Source: Flectonema sp. DT1601 (taxonomy: Eukaryota > Euglenozoa > Diplonemea > Diplonemida > Diplonemidae). Taken from it: a DNA stretch of 64,000 nt. Under the pieces are notes generated by a model that saw nothing but the letters and a program-made list of their open reading frames with translations, was not told the DNA's origin and did no database searches. The translations under genes and the position numbers were made by a program. Shown here piece by piece: positions 42,704-52,790 of this stretch. Each line of letters opens with the position of its first letter. Position 1 is the stretch's first letter. The stretch covers positions 496,001 through 560,000 of the forward strand of contig OZ025811.1 in NCBI GenBank assembly GCA_964019425.1, in the 5' to 3' direction.

Positions 42704-43329
42704 ACTCTTTTTTTTTTTTTTTTTTTTTTTTTTGCTGAGTTCAGAAAGGATCCTATCCAGTCAACCCCTTTTAACTAACAATTCTCGTTGCGGGTAACAA
42801 AAAATTACCCATCAGGAGGCAACTTGTACTCGGCTTACAATTTTAAAGACTACCAATTTTCTCAGACAAAGAAAAGTAAAATAACTGTACTAACATGTGG
42901 TTTCTTCCAAGCATAAAAAAAAAGGGGGGACAATCACAAAACAAAACGGAAATAACAAACAGATAGACGAATACCGCACACGGGATGTAAAAAAAGAAGA
43001 AGGTGGGTAATTTGATATTGCATTCTTCTAAGGGGAAAAAAACGAGGAAAGAAGAAAAAAAAAAAAAGAATTATATACCCCTCTCCTCCTTTCATTATTC
43101 CTGTTTCGATGAAGTTTAGGCTGAGATACGGAGCTGATAGATGCTTGTATGAGGAAAGCATCATTTTATTTATTTTTTTTGTTATATAAAACTCACCTTT
43201 AGGGCTCACGTCCTTGGCGTTATAGATTCTTAAAAGACAAAGAGAGTGAGTGAAACATTAATGAGAAGGCGAGGGAAATATTTGCTTGGCAAGGGACAAT
43301 AGTTTTTGAAACGTATGTTTATTAAAAGC
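42641..43329. other. Intergenic with 5.8S-like stretch and TTGATA motifs
   Basis: Holds A/T-runs at 42669-42732, a hairpin GGGTAACaaaaaATTACCC (42795-42813), weak TTGATAC-type motifs at about 42815 and 43003, and the 5.8S-like candidate at 43098. No protein gene is supported. Confidence 0.4.
43098..43172 (+). rRNA. Candidate 5.8S-like segment
   Basis: TTCCTGTTTCGATGAAG matches the 5.8S signature CTCCTGCATCGATGAAGAACGCAGC over 14 of 16 positions, and GATACG follows 10 nt later (15 nt in standard 5.8S). The segment ends with a perfect 7-bp hairpin GATGCTT/AAGCATC at 43140-43162. A weak TTGATA motif (43011) and TATATA (43071) lie upstream. Too short to be certain. Confidence 0.3.
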
Positions 43330-43402
43330 TAACCAAGTACTTTAAAATAGTTGAGGATCGCTAACCATAAACAGCGAGGGGGTCTCTCCATCAGTAGGGT
43401 AA

Positions 43403-43446
<44 letters not shown>

Positions 43447-43580
43447 GTTAGTGGGTGAACAATCCAACCCTTAGACAATTCTGCTTGTCTAGGTTGACAT
43501 TGAAGGATCTATGAGCCTGGCTGCCACAAGCCAGTTATCCCTGTGGGATTTTTTCTGCCTGAAGCAAGACAAAAACAGTT
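43330..43580 (-). rRNA. LSU (28S) rRNA domain V/VI fragment (A-loop region)
   Basis: On the minus strand: GGCAGAAAAAATCCCACAGG, GATAACTGGCTTGTGGCAGC, GATCCTTCAATGTC, AAGCAGAATTGTCTAAGG, GTTGGATTGTTCACCCACTA, ACAGGGAACGTGAGCTGGGT, TTAGACCGTCGTGAGACAGG and TTGGTTTTACCCTACTGATGG. This is LSU helices 90-94 including the universally conserved A-loop, in order and with only small changes. Similarity ends about 60 nt before the sarcin-ricin loop would come, so that loop is not in this piece. The fragment lies about 100 bp downstream of the Rab gene's stop codon, on the same strand. Almost all universally conserved positions I can check are kept, which argues for function. Confidence 0.92.
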
Positions 43581-43680
43581 TTACTTCGTTAGATTGGACT
43601 ACAGTTGAGAGACGATAAGAAGTCTACTGTCGGATGTCTTTTTAGTAAAGTAGATGTCGAACCAACTTCAGTCTGACAAG

Positions 43681-44304
43681 TTAGCAGCATTTCTTCTTTT
43701 TATTTGTAGCTTTCACTAGTTGAATTTTACTCTTGCTGGGATCGGCGTTTTGTTCTTGTTGTGACATGCCTACCATCAGTTCAGCGAGATTGGTTACTGA
43801 TTCGTTAATATTCTTACCTGTTTTAGCGGAAGTGAAATACCAACCTAGGAATCCATGGCATTGGCAGAAATCATCAAGTGTTTCGGTTGAGTAGGGAGCT
43901 GGGTCTGTTTTTAAAATCTTATCTTCTTTGTTAAGGAGAAGGATGCAGGGAAGTTGACGATCGTCTGGAAGAAGAACTTGTTCGTCGATTTTTTGTTTCC
44001 ATTTTCTGGCAAATTCCAACGCATTTTCATGAGTCAAGTCTGTGACCACCAACGCACCTTTCGCTGATGTAAAGTAAACCCTAACCATTTGTTCGTATCG
44101 TTCTTGTCCACCGATGTCCCACAACTGGAGATTATGTTTTTTACCATCGCCTGATTGAACTGTTTTAATAGCGAAGTCAATACCAATTGTCTGTCTGGTG
44201 ACTAAGTTGAATATTCCTTTAACAAGCCGTTGAATTAAGCTTGTCTTGCCTACAGCTGCATTTCCAACGACAAGTACTTTGTAACCATCGACTTCTTGTT
44301 CCAT
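43681..44304 (-). CDS. Rab32/38/29-like small GTPase
   Basis: Intronless, 207 residues. G-motifs: P-loop VVGNAAVGKTSLI (about 12-24), switch I RQTIGIDFAIK, switch II LQLWDIGGQERYEQM, base contacts LLNKED (NKxD) and FTSAKTGKN (SAK). WDIGGQER in place of WDTAGQER, with MVRVYFTSAKGALVV and KWKQKIDEQVLLPDDRQLPC, is characteristic of the Rab32 group, which acts at lysosome-related and mitochondria/ER contact organelles. The C-terminus KKKKCC is doubly geranylgeranylated in Rabs. The LSU domain V/VI fragment begins about 100 bp past its stop. Confidence 0.85.
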   Translation of the reverse strand: MEQEVDGYKVLVVGNAAVGKTSLIQRLVKGIFNLVTRQTIGIDFAIKTVQSGDGKKHNLQLWDIGGQERYEQMVRVYFTSAKGALVVTDLTHENALEFARKWKQKIDEQVLLPDDRQLPCILLLNKEDKILKTDPAPYSTETLDDFCQCHGFLGWYFTSAKTGKNINESVTNLAELMVGMSQQEQNADPSKSKIQLVKATNKKKKCC

Positions 44305-44725
44305 CTTTTACGGTAGGGAGGGAAGGGGAGTGATTTCTGATAAAGAAATGATGAGTTTTTTTTTTTTTTTTTTTTTTTTTTTGTGTTGTTGTTGTCTTTT
44401 TACTGAAAACATTCATAAAACCCGGCAATCGACCGGTTGCAGAAATGCAAAAAAAAAAAAAAAAAAACGAACACTTTCCCCCAACTGAAGGGGGAAACAC
44501 TGAAAGAAAAAAAAATTAATAATAATAATAATTAATTATTCTTATCCCTTTTCATTACAAGAAAGGATAACATCATGAATGAGTTTTTCTCAATTGAATT
44601 TAAAAAAAACATCGACGTTGTGCCAAGTGCTTGGCCTAACTAACTGATTTTGAGATCTGATTATCTCACAGTGATCGCTATCTATGCAACTTATCGTCTT
44701 TCCCATCGAAAAGGACGTTTTGATA
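44305..44725. other. Intergenic, poly-T and AT-rich
   Basis: T-run at 44356-44382 and A-run at 44449-44467. No gene or RNA recognised. Confidence 0.4.
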
Positions 44726-45194
44726 CTACTTTGTCATACCCAGTCTGTTTTTTGAGTGTTTCGTAAAATTAGTGTTTTTTTTTTTTTTTTTTTTTTTTTT
44801 TTTGGTAAAATTTGATAATAACACACCTCTTATCAGGCGCAAGTCCAACACCACGTCCTCTGCCACCATCGCCTATGGTCTTAAACATCGGAGCATGTCT
44901 TAACATGTCGGGGATGATAAAGAATCTGATTTTTGATCCTCTGAGGAATACCTGTTGTTTGATTATTTATTCTATTCAAAGGAGACATATACATAAAGCT
45001 GTAGAATTACAAACCTGTTCCATGGTCACTACCTTTCCATCTCTCTTGGTCATTGTTAACGAACTAAGTTTCACATTCATGTTGTCTTCAGCATCAGTGA
45101 GGTTTCCTCTGTACAGTTCTCCTGTTAACATCTCAACAGTAACAACATGTCCTTCAGCTTCTTGAAGCAATCTAATCGGTATGCTTACACTCAT
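44726..45194 (-). CDS. Small nuclear ribonucleoprotein SmD3 (three exons)
   Basis: Exons 45015-45194, 44827-44951 and a tiny 44726-44744 (19 nt) give about 107 residues; phases 0 and 2 agree, and donors are GTTTGT and GTGTGT. The start [20 protein letters not shown] and the Sm1 motif ([18 protein letters not shown]) are those of SmD3; exon 2 gives [20 protein letters not shown] and [16 protein letters not shown], the Sm2 motif and a short RG-type tail. SmD3 is a core component of U1, U2, U4 and U5 snRNPs. The last exon (ending LGMTK) is a guess; without it the protein ends in the intron. Confidence 0.88.
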
Positions 45195-45281
45195 TGTGTA
45201 TTACTTCCTGGTAGCGTTAAAAAAGAAATATGTGTAAAATAAATGAATGAAAAGACTTATTCGAAGAATCTACCAGACAAC

Positions 45282-46331
45282 CTAAAAGTAAAGATTTTTA
45301 GCATTCTTATATAACTCGTCAGCTACTTCGGCTGATGGTTCTATTCCATGAATCCCGCAAACAGCTTCAAATACCTGAATAAGATGACATGGTTCTTGTC
45401 TGCTTTTTATACACTTTCCAGGTTCGTATTTCTTCTTATCTTTGACTGATGGAAAGGTTGTTTTTACAAACTTATGAGATGCGTGAGTAGGTCTTATATC
45501 ACACCACGGAGAGTCAGTTTCTAAAAGGATACGAGACATTGGAATAGATTTTACTGCGGCGACGTTCTCATCGAGTTTTAAAGAGCATCCGTTGATCCCA
45601 ATAAAGATGTCGTCGTGTTTTAATATTTCAGCCGCCTCTTCAACAGGTCCTGTGAAGGAGTGAGCGCATCCCGGCATTAGAATTCCATCTTTCTTGGCAT
45701 CAGAAATCATTTTACAGAAATCACCTTCTGTATTTCTGTTGTGAAGGAAGAGCGGAAGGTTGACTCGTTTTGCCAACTCAAGTTGAGCGCGAAACCACTT
45801 TATTTGAATTTCTCGGCTGCAAAACTTTTCTCTATCGTAGTCGAGACCGCATTCCCCAACAGCTGTGACGAGCCCGAGTGATTTTCCAGATTTGATAATT
45901 TCTTCCAAACCAGATAAAGTTGAGTGACCAGTCTCAAATTCATCACATCGAGTAGGATGACAACCAACCGTACATCTCATTTTAATTCCTTGAAATCCAT
46001 CGAACTTTTTACAAATTTCTAATGCTTCACGTGACTCTTGTTCTGTTCCACCTGTCAGTAGCCAATCTTTGACACCAACTTGTGCTGCTCTCTTTATTAT
46101 CCATTCTCTGTCGTCAGGATGAGTATGTTCACCATTCTCTTTATATATTCCTTGAAACATCTTGTCAGTGAAGTTTACAGCAATATCAGCAAACTGGTAT
46201 GGCGACGATGACATTGATGGTGTTGGTGATGTTGCCTTGACAGCAACCATGGCTGCTAATTTCTTTTTTTGCATTTTCAACTGTTGTTCTACTTCCCGTA
46301 TTGCTGTTTTTACACTATCGATTTCATTCAT
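45282..46331 (-). CDS. TatD-family metal-dependent deoxyribonuclease
   Basis: The frame opens earlier through a low-complexity Tyr string; ATG at 46331 (MNEIDSVKTAIREVEQQL) gives 349 residues, and a TTTGCAG acceptor just upstream suggests a 5' UTR intron. The family core begins QFADIAVNFTDKMFQGIY, the eukaryotic TATDN1 form of the usual DxHxHL start. Metal-ligand motifs follow: VGCHPTRCDEF, VGECGLDYDR, LFLHNRN, AHSFTG and LLETDSPWCDIRP. The N-terminal 60 residues are a helical, Ser-rich extension. These enzymes remove nucleotides from DNA ends and act in DNA repair or apoptotic degradation. Confidence 0.9.
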   Translation of the reverse strand: MNEIDSVKTAIREVEQQLKMQKKKLAAMVAVKATSPTPSMSSSPYQFADIAVNFTDKMFQGIYKENGEHTHPDDREWIIKRAAQVGVKDWLLTGGTEQESREALEICKKFDGFQGIKMRCTVGCHPTRCDEFETGHSTLSGLEEIIKSGKSLGLVTAVGECGLDYDREKFCSREIQIKWFRAQLELAKRVNLPLFLHNRNTEGDFCKMISDAKKDGILMPGCAHSFTGPVEEAAEILKHDDIFIGINGCSLKLDENVAAVKSIPMSRILLETDSPWCDIRPTHASHKFVKTTFPSVKDKKKYEPGKCIKSRQEPCHLIQVFEAVCGIHGIEPSAEVADELYKNAKNLYF

Positions 46332-46520
46332 TGGTTGACTACTTGGCGCTGCAAAATAATAATAATAATAATAAAATCTCACAATAAGAACACTCTTACT
46401 TGGTTAGTACAGTTATCAGCATGGGGCTGGCTTTATCAAGTCTCCTGTGGATAAAGATGTTTTTTTTTAACATTTTTTTTCAAATCAACGAATCCAACCA
46501 CAATGCAATGCAGTGAGTTA

Positions 46521-46557
<37 letters not shown>

Positions 46558-46639
46558 CCGGTTAGCAGGAGTAAGAGAACGACAAGAATTTTCCAACTCT
46601 AGAATGAAAGCTAATAAACTCACATTCATCACATGAAGA
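46332..46639. other. Intergenic, T/A runs
   Basis: A T-run at 46519-46544 meets an A-run. No gene seen. Confidence 0.4.
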
Positions 46640-48514
46640 CTAAGTTAAAGACCATCGACAGATGCATCCGAGAAGTCCTCTTACAGGAAGGACAAGCACA
46701 GTGCTGTTTGAAGTACTAAACTTTTTCTGAGCAGAATGACAACCACTCCTATTATCGCAGATTATTAAATGTTTTGAAGTTGGTTTCTGAAGGGGAGGAT
46801 CCCTGCCGTCGACGATGACGTTTTCGGCACCCGCGCTGAGGCAAAGCTGAGACACTTCTTCAACAGATACGACAGTGAAGTCGTTAATTAAAGTGACTGT
46901 GAATCCTGACATAAGACTAGTCGGATATTCACTTCCAGAGAAAGTAAAATATTCCTGAGATTGGTCTCTCAATAAAATTGATTTTGCTATTCTTCCAATT
47001 GCAGGACAATGTGACTTTCGACAACCTGTATCACCGCGAACTTCGTACTTACTTTCCTCATTAGACGTCAATGGTGATATAGATGAGAGCCAGGACTTGT
47101 CGACAATCCAAACTCCTCTCACTACAGCTAAACAATACTTCAACGTTCTAGGAGCTGGATCAATAGTAACTAAGTGTGTTATCATATTACAATCATCAAA
47201 GTTATCCATGTACGGAATTCCCTTCTCCTGACATAATTGTTGAACTTCATCCCTGACAGGACGGCTTAAACCCGACGTAGTGACAACACAGTTAGTTTCA
47301 ATGGTCGTATTTTTTGATCTTTTTATGACATTATCAGAAGAGATAACTTCATCATTGAAATGTTTTTTTTTATTAATCCAAACAGGTGCTGTTGATTCGA
47401 TGTCAGGTAATAAATTTTGAGTCGCCAACTTGACAACTCGTGGACTACTCCTATCAAACACTATACCATTAGATGCAAGTGATGAGGTGTGATTTTGTAA
47501 CTTTAAATCTATGTCTCGAACCTCGTCTGTAAATATTTTAAAGGCGTCCACTCTACTGATGGGAATCTTAGACATCAGTACTTCCAAAGACATGTCAAAA
47601 GTATTGTCGTATCCGTCATTTTGTAAATATCTTTTTATGCCTTCCCAATTCAAGTAATCTTTTCTCATTCTAAAGTGAGTCGGTGAAGCTACTTCAGTTT
47701 TATCAGAGAATTGAGAAACACAATCACCTTCACTTTGATTTGGTTGTAAACTTTGTGTGATGGTTGCTGTTCCGTTTGACTGTTTTGACAAAGTTATGAT
47801 TTCCGTATCTTGAATACTAACAGATTGCTCTGGTATCTTAGTATTAGCAGTGGTAGTGGTAGTTGTTGATAGCTCTGTATTAAATCCGATACCCAAAACT
47901 GGAATATGCTCACTTTGTGTTGAACCATCAGAATCTTGAGAATTATCGACAGACACTCCAACTGTATTATGAACTCCCTGAAAACCAATTAGTTCTGATG
48001 TCGGGTTGCTTGCTGGTGTTGATGTCAGTATCGGTGCTGTCTCCGTGAGGATTGAAATTTTATTTTTAAAAATATGTTTTGGTTGAGAATCAACAGCCAC
48101 AGCTCTAATTACTTCTGGTGTTGTCAATTCTTGCTTTTCATTAAAAGAAGCTGTCGGAGGAGATCTACTGGGAGACCTAACAATTGGTGGAGGAGGGGGT
48201 AAGTTGATCAACCTCTTCTGTGTTGTGTTTATTTTATAAGTTTCAGAAGCAGCAGCAAACTGAAGAAGTTGTTTTAAATTCTCAATAATATCAACCAGCT
48301 GTGGACATCTTCGTAGTTGTGGTGGAATGCAAGGCATCTTACACTTCGGACACTTTCTTCCTTTCATTGAGTCAACGTACTCAAATGAACAATCAAAACA
48401 GAATATATCTCCACAAGGCAGTACTACTGGATCGGTTGGTAACTCATTGCATTCTAAACAACACATCGAAGCAGCAAGTTGCCTGACTTGTGCTGCAGAT
48501 ATTGGAACTGACAT
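46640..48514 (-). CDS. RING-BRCT protein of the BRCA1/BARD1 type
   Basis: Intronless, 624 residues. An N-terminal RING finger (CCLECNELPTDPVVLPCGDI then FCFDCSFEYV and GRKCPKCKMPCIPPQLRRC; about 18-68) is of the C3HC4 kind, with LPCGD replacing the canonical H position by Gly/Asp, an oddity. A long Ser/Thr/Gln-rich disordered middle follows, then two BRCT-like units near the C-terminus (VTTSGLSRPVRDEV...NMITHLVT, and GFTVTLINDFTVVSVEEVSQ). RING plus tandem BRCT at opposite ends is the layout of BRCA1/BARD1-like ubiquitin ligases in DNA repair. No ankyrin repeats are visible, so it is closer to BRCA1 than BARD1. The loss of the usual Zn-ligand His should be checked. Confidence 0.75.
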   Translation of the reverse strand: MSVPISAAQVRQLAASMCCLECNELPTDPVVLPCGDIFCFDCSFEYVDSMKGRKCPKCKMPCIPPQLRRCPQLVDIIENLKQLLQFAAASETYKINTTQKRLINLPPPPPIVRSPSRSPPTASFNEKQELTTPEVIRAVAVDSQPKHIFKNKISILTETAPILTSTPASNPTSELIGFQGVHNTVGVSVDNSQDSDGSTQSEHIPVLGIGFNTELSTTTTTTANTKIPEQSVSIQDTEIITLSKQSNGTATITQSLQPNQSEGDCVSQFSDKTEVASPTHFRMRKDYLNWEGIKRYLQNDGYDNTFDMSLEVLMSKIPISRVDAFKIFTDEVRDIDLKLQNHTSSLASNGIVFDRSSPRVVKLATQNLLPDIESTAPVWINKKKHFNDEVISSDNVIKRSKNTTIETNCVVTTSGLSRPVRDEVQQLCQEKGIPYMDNFDDCNMITHLVTIDPAPRTLKYCLAVVRGVWIVDKSWLSSISPLTSNEESKYEVRGDTGCRKSHCPAIGRIAKSILLRDQSQEYFTFSGSEYPTSLMSGFTVTLINDFTVVSVEEVSQLCLSAGAENVIVDGRDPPLQKPTSKHLIICDNRSGCHSAQKKFSTSNSTVLVLPVRGLLGCICRWSLT

Positions 48515-48903
48515 GGAGAGTAGTGCACATATGAAACCTTTATTTATTTTAAAAAAAATATATAAAGGGGGGGGAGGAAATTATAAAACATAACATTCAC
48601 AACAAACTAACCTTGTCAGTATATTATATTGTTCTTATCCAGTTAAGACAAATTGATACTGTGATTGAAACTGGTTAATACTAAAACATGGTTGTCATGT
48701 AGTGCTGTAAACTGGTCGAGGAATTAAATATAATGAAGGAGTGATAACTAAGAAAATTGAGTTCAGTGAGTATTAAGTTTGTTGAGAGGAAGTGTAGAAC
48801 CGATACGAAAACTACGATTATTATTATTAAATAAACTGAGCAATAATAAAGAAAAAGGAAAATGAAAAAAAGGGGAAAATAATAATAATAATAACAAAAA
48901 CTT
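48515..48903. other. Intergenic
   Basis: A weak TTGATACTGTGATTGAAAC word at 48652-48670 recalls the 40617 motif. No protein gene is supported. Confidence 0.4.
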
Positions 48904-51900
48904 CTACTTTTTCCCTTTTTTCTTTCCTTTTTTACCCTTTGCGTCTTCGTCATCGACGGGTAATTTTCCATCCTCTGCATTCTTGCGACGGCCTGGATTA
49001 CCAAATGGAACCTTTACGCTGAATTCCTGTTGGTTAAGTATTTGATGAGAATTTTTTTTTTTTTTTTTTTAAATCTTTTGAAACAGAAATGTCAATGTCT
49101 CATACCTTCATCATGTTCCATTCATCCTTGAAGACAGGTTTATATTTTACAAGCGAATTAAGGAATTCATCAGCCTTTAAAGGTCTGTGATTTAATCGCC
49201 TAACTCGACGCTTTGTCAGAGTTTCTTTAACAACGTTTGCTATGACACCAGAGGTACACTTTGCAGTCATGTATGCGAGTATTTCATAGTCGGTTAAGTT
49301 TGATAAAAGTTTTGCTCTACCTCCACCAGCCTTTCTGGTTAAGGTTTGCCATAATAGCATTCGCGATGAATAGTCCGGATGAGGAAAGTAGATACATGTT
49401 TTGAAAAAAGACATCATTTCCTGTTTTGGGGGGGTTTTTTTTTATTATTACTTTATGTTTAATTTCTTAGTCAAAAAGGATGATGGGGGGGGGGAAAAAA
49501 ATTCAAACCTCTTGAGCTTTTAATACGTCTTCAGTGATGTGACAATTCCCAATGACCATAACGCGGTCGGTTGGTTCAAGTGTTTTCATGTTAGTGAATA
49601 GTTCTTTTTTAAGAGGTTTTACGACTTTTTCTAATTCAATATTTCTATTCTTACCCTTTCTCTTTGTGAATACCGTATCAACTTGATCAATATATATAAC
49701 TGCCGGAGCCCAAGCACGTGCTACCTTAAACACCATCGCTAATAATATTCTTATTGGATTTGGAGCACAGTAACGTCCATCTTGGAATGCAGGACCGGTT
49801 GGTGTCATATCAAAGAAAAGGGAGCCAGTCTCGTTTGCTATTGCGTGCGATAACATTGTTTTACCGCTTAGCGAGGCTCCGTAGAATAAGACGGTCATAC
49901 CATTTGATTGAGAAGATCCTTTTTTAGCAGGTTTTTCAGCCTTTTTTTGATCTTCAGAACCGTGTGGGTCAACAAGATCGTGTATAGTCTGAGACCCTAA
50001 TGGCAGTACACAATATTCTGAAACAGCTTGTCGTACTTGAGCCATACTCGGTTCGAATAGAACGCCAGATGAAGTTGAGGGATTTCCTTTTTTCCATTCT
50101 TCAAACAGGGCTTGAAACTCTTCTCTTTTCATACAAATACTTCTCTCGATTGCCTTTGCCTGGTCTGGGTCGGATGCCCAGCGTTCGAGAAGTTCTGCCC
50201 ACTTTTTAGAAATCTCTTCGACTTGTCCTGTTTGCATTTGATTCGCGTCTTCTTCAACCTTTCCCATTAAGTTATGAGCTCCAATGTAGTCGGATATTTT
50301 AACGTCTGGGATTTTTGGTAGAAACTTTATCCAGTACAACTCTCTGCAAAGGTTGTAGACATCTTGTGCTTTTACTTTATCCGACTGGTCGTTCTTACCT
50401 CCTCCTTTGGACTTTCCCTTTTCCTTTTTACCTTTTCCCTTTCCTTTGTTCTTTCCCTTCCCAGATTTCTTAGCTCCGCCAGTCATAAGTCCGATTTGTA
50501 AGTTGTGGATCTCAACTCTGACGAGTGCGTCGACGTAGCTGCGTAGTTCAGCTTCGAGTCCACCTGTTCCTTCCATGATTTCAGATCTGAGTAGATCTTT
50601 GTCGTACTTTTGTAAGAAATCAGTTGGCTCAAATCGATCCTGCCAGACAGCAACATATCTGTCGGTACCCTCGTGAAGTTTCGGCCAGAACTTGCTGGGA
50701 GGAATTACTTCAATTTTCGTCTCACCTTCGTCGTCTCCCTTCTTTTTGCCCTTCTTGCCTTCCTTTTTCTTTGCTTCTTTACGTCCTTTTTTACTGTCCT
50801 TGCCTGCAGACTTCGAATTCTCCTGTTGCATCGCAAGTTCCTCAAGTGATGGCTCAGTTCGGATTGCCATCCATTCCGGGTTAGCGCTACCACCGTCTTC
50901 GATTGATGGGAATTCGTGCCAACGTTCGTCACCAGTTGACTTTAGTTTGATGATCTGCTCGAGTAGCTCGTCGTGGAATTCTTCCATTATTCGACCTCCT
51001 TCTTGATCTTTTATTTCCTGTCGGAGGTTAGCTCTATCAGCTTCTAGTTGGTGTTGGTTTTGTTGTTGTGCGAGTTTCCTTCTGTGAAGAATCATATCAA
51101 GCCGTTCTTTCTCCTTGGCACTTCTGTCAACAGCAGGGAATTCCATTCCCAGGAACTCTAACTCCTGTTGTCGAAGTTCACGACACTTCTTTCTTGCTAA
51201 GAATCCTTTAAAATGTTTTTGAATTTTCGTAGCACTTTGATGTAAGTCGGACTCAACCTGACCCTCAGCTAACACTCTCCGCTCACGTTCTTCTTGATCT
51301 CTAATTTCTTTCATAAATTTCGCGCGAAGTCTTCCCTGTCGTCCTCTTTCATTACACTGCAGTATTGTTATCGCTCCTGTTACGTCCATGGGAGGTGTCT
51401 GTTGTGTTTTATTTTTATTTATTTATTTTGAAATCAAAAAAAAAGTTAAACGACAATTGCAATTAATATGAAAAATTAAACAACACAAACATCTTCCTCC
51501 GCGTCGGTTTTAACTTCCTGTGGTGAGGGACATGTCTGCGCCCAAGTTTCGAATAGTCGTTTTCTGTCGTCAAGCTCGCGCTTGCGTTCTTCAGTGAAGT
51601 AGTGAGGGATTGGAATTTCTAACACTTCAGGAACAAGCTTTAAGTCAACTAAGATATCATCATAGTTTAGATAGTCACCACAGTGTCTTACGAGGTGTTT
51701 TTTAACTTCCAACATCCTACCAATAGTAGCGTCAAGTACTACTCTGACGTCCGCTCGTTTCTGAGGATGTAGGAGTTGATTGTAACAGTCTTCTAGCTTC
51801 TTAAATGTTATTAAATATTTTATATAAATCGGAGCGTAATTCTGAAGTGAAAATTCAGAATCGATAATTGTTTTTCCGTCAGCAAATCCCATATCACATT

Positions 51901-51964
51901 CCAGCTGCTCTCGCAGTTCCACCATTGCTTCCCTCAGTTGTTCTTCAAATGTTAGGTTAGACAT
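48904..51964 (-). CDS. IQCA1: DRC11/IQCA1, nexin-dynein regulatory complex (four exons)
   Basis: Exons 51491-51964, 49509-51398, 49106-49420 and 48904-49026 (all phase 0; donors GTTTGT, GTTTGA, GTATGA; acceptors AACAG) yield about 933 residues. Exon 1 gives the family N-terminus (YIKYLITFKKLEDCYNQLLHP, VLDATIGRMLEVKKHLV, YDDILVDLKLVPEVLEIPIP), which joins to ITILQCNERGRQGRLRAKFM as in animal IQCA1. An IQ motif (SATKIQKHFKGFLARKK), a Lys/Gly-rich basic segment (KGKNKGKGKGKKEKGKSKGG), and an AAA-like domain follow: P-loop GASLSGKT, Walker B-like AVIYIDQVD (D-Q-V-D instead of D-E). The C-terminus is also Lys-rich. DRC11 sits in the axonemal nexin link and regulates dynein. This is strong evidence for a motile cilium or flagellum. 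Confidence 0.88.
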
Positions 51965-52579
51965 TGTTGTTAATTAAACCCTTAGTGATGATAGCGGTGT
52001 GAAATGTAAAGACTTAACCCACAAACAAACATACGAATCGTTTTGTTTTTTTGTTTTTTTGTTTTTTTTTTTCCGCAGTGGCGTCTTTCAGTGAGTCCCA
52101 ATGCAGAGACCTGTTTCCTTCCGCACCATGTGGTTACTGAAAAAAAAAAAAGAAAAAAAAATCATGTCATCATTTTTTTTCATAGCAAATGCTTATTACA
52201 ACATCAGTACACCAAAGTATATTACATCTAAAGAGCTTTGAGCGACATCACTTTTGGGGAATAGGGAGGGGTTGGAACATATAAAGGTTCCGTTCAGTGC
52301 AGTTTATGGGTTTGACACCCCAAACCTTGCACATCTATGAGCTATCAAAGAAGATAGGAAATACAATTCGCAAAAAAAAAAAAATTAAAAATTAAAAATT
52401 AAAAAAATTGAAAGCACCAAATAGTTAGCCCCGACTCCCTCACAATTTTCTTTTTTAAGAAAAAAAAAGAAAGAAAAAAAAAAGGGGGGGAAAGCTCGAA
52501 CGAAAGGGTCTGAGGGATGGAGAGGGTAAATTCTAAAAAATTAAACAAAACAAACACACAATACAGTTTATTATATTAG

Positions 52580-52610
<31 letters not shown>

Positions 52611-52790
52611 CAATTATAGTTTCGCAAGAATAAGGAAAAAGAGAAGGACTCACCAAGCCAATAGTCAAGCACCTAATCAGAGGAAGGACAAGAAAACACA
52701 CATATCAGATCGATACAGTGATGACACTATGTTAATAGTCTACAAGTACAATATGATATGAATCAATCAACCTCTTTACATAAACGACAG
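51965..52790. other. Intergenic with a candidate hairpin RNA
   Basis: Includes the long stem-loop described at 52264-52350, an A-run near 52372-52384 and a T-run at 52583-52605. No protein gene is supported. Confidence 0.4.
52264..52350 (+). ncRNA. Candidate structured RNA after ACATATAAAGG
   Basis: A TATAAAGG-like word (52278-52287) precedes GTGCAgtttatGGGTTTG, a 5-nt loop, and CCAAACCtTGCAC, a two-part stem of five and six to seven base pairs separated by an asymmetric bulge. The end is followed by ACATC. The similarity to the CTATAAAGGG of 30018 is suggestive of a common promoter type. Function and family unknown. Confidence 0.35.

Noticed and set aside
52140-52600. tRNA-like B-box words (for example GGTTTGACACC at 52310)
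   Set aside because: No cloverleaf can be drawn around them. I found no tRNA gene anywhere in the window by eye; a tRNAscan-SE run would be decisive.
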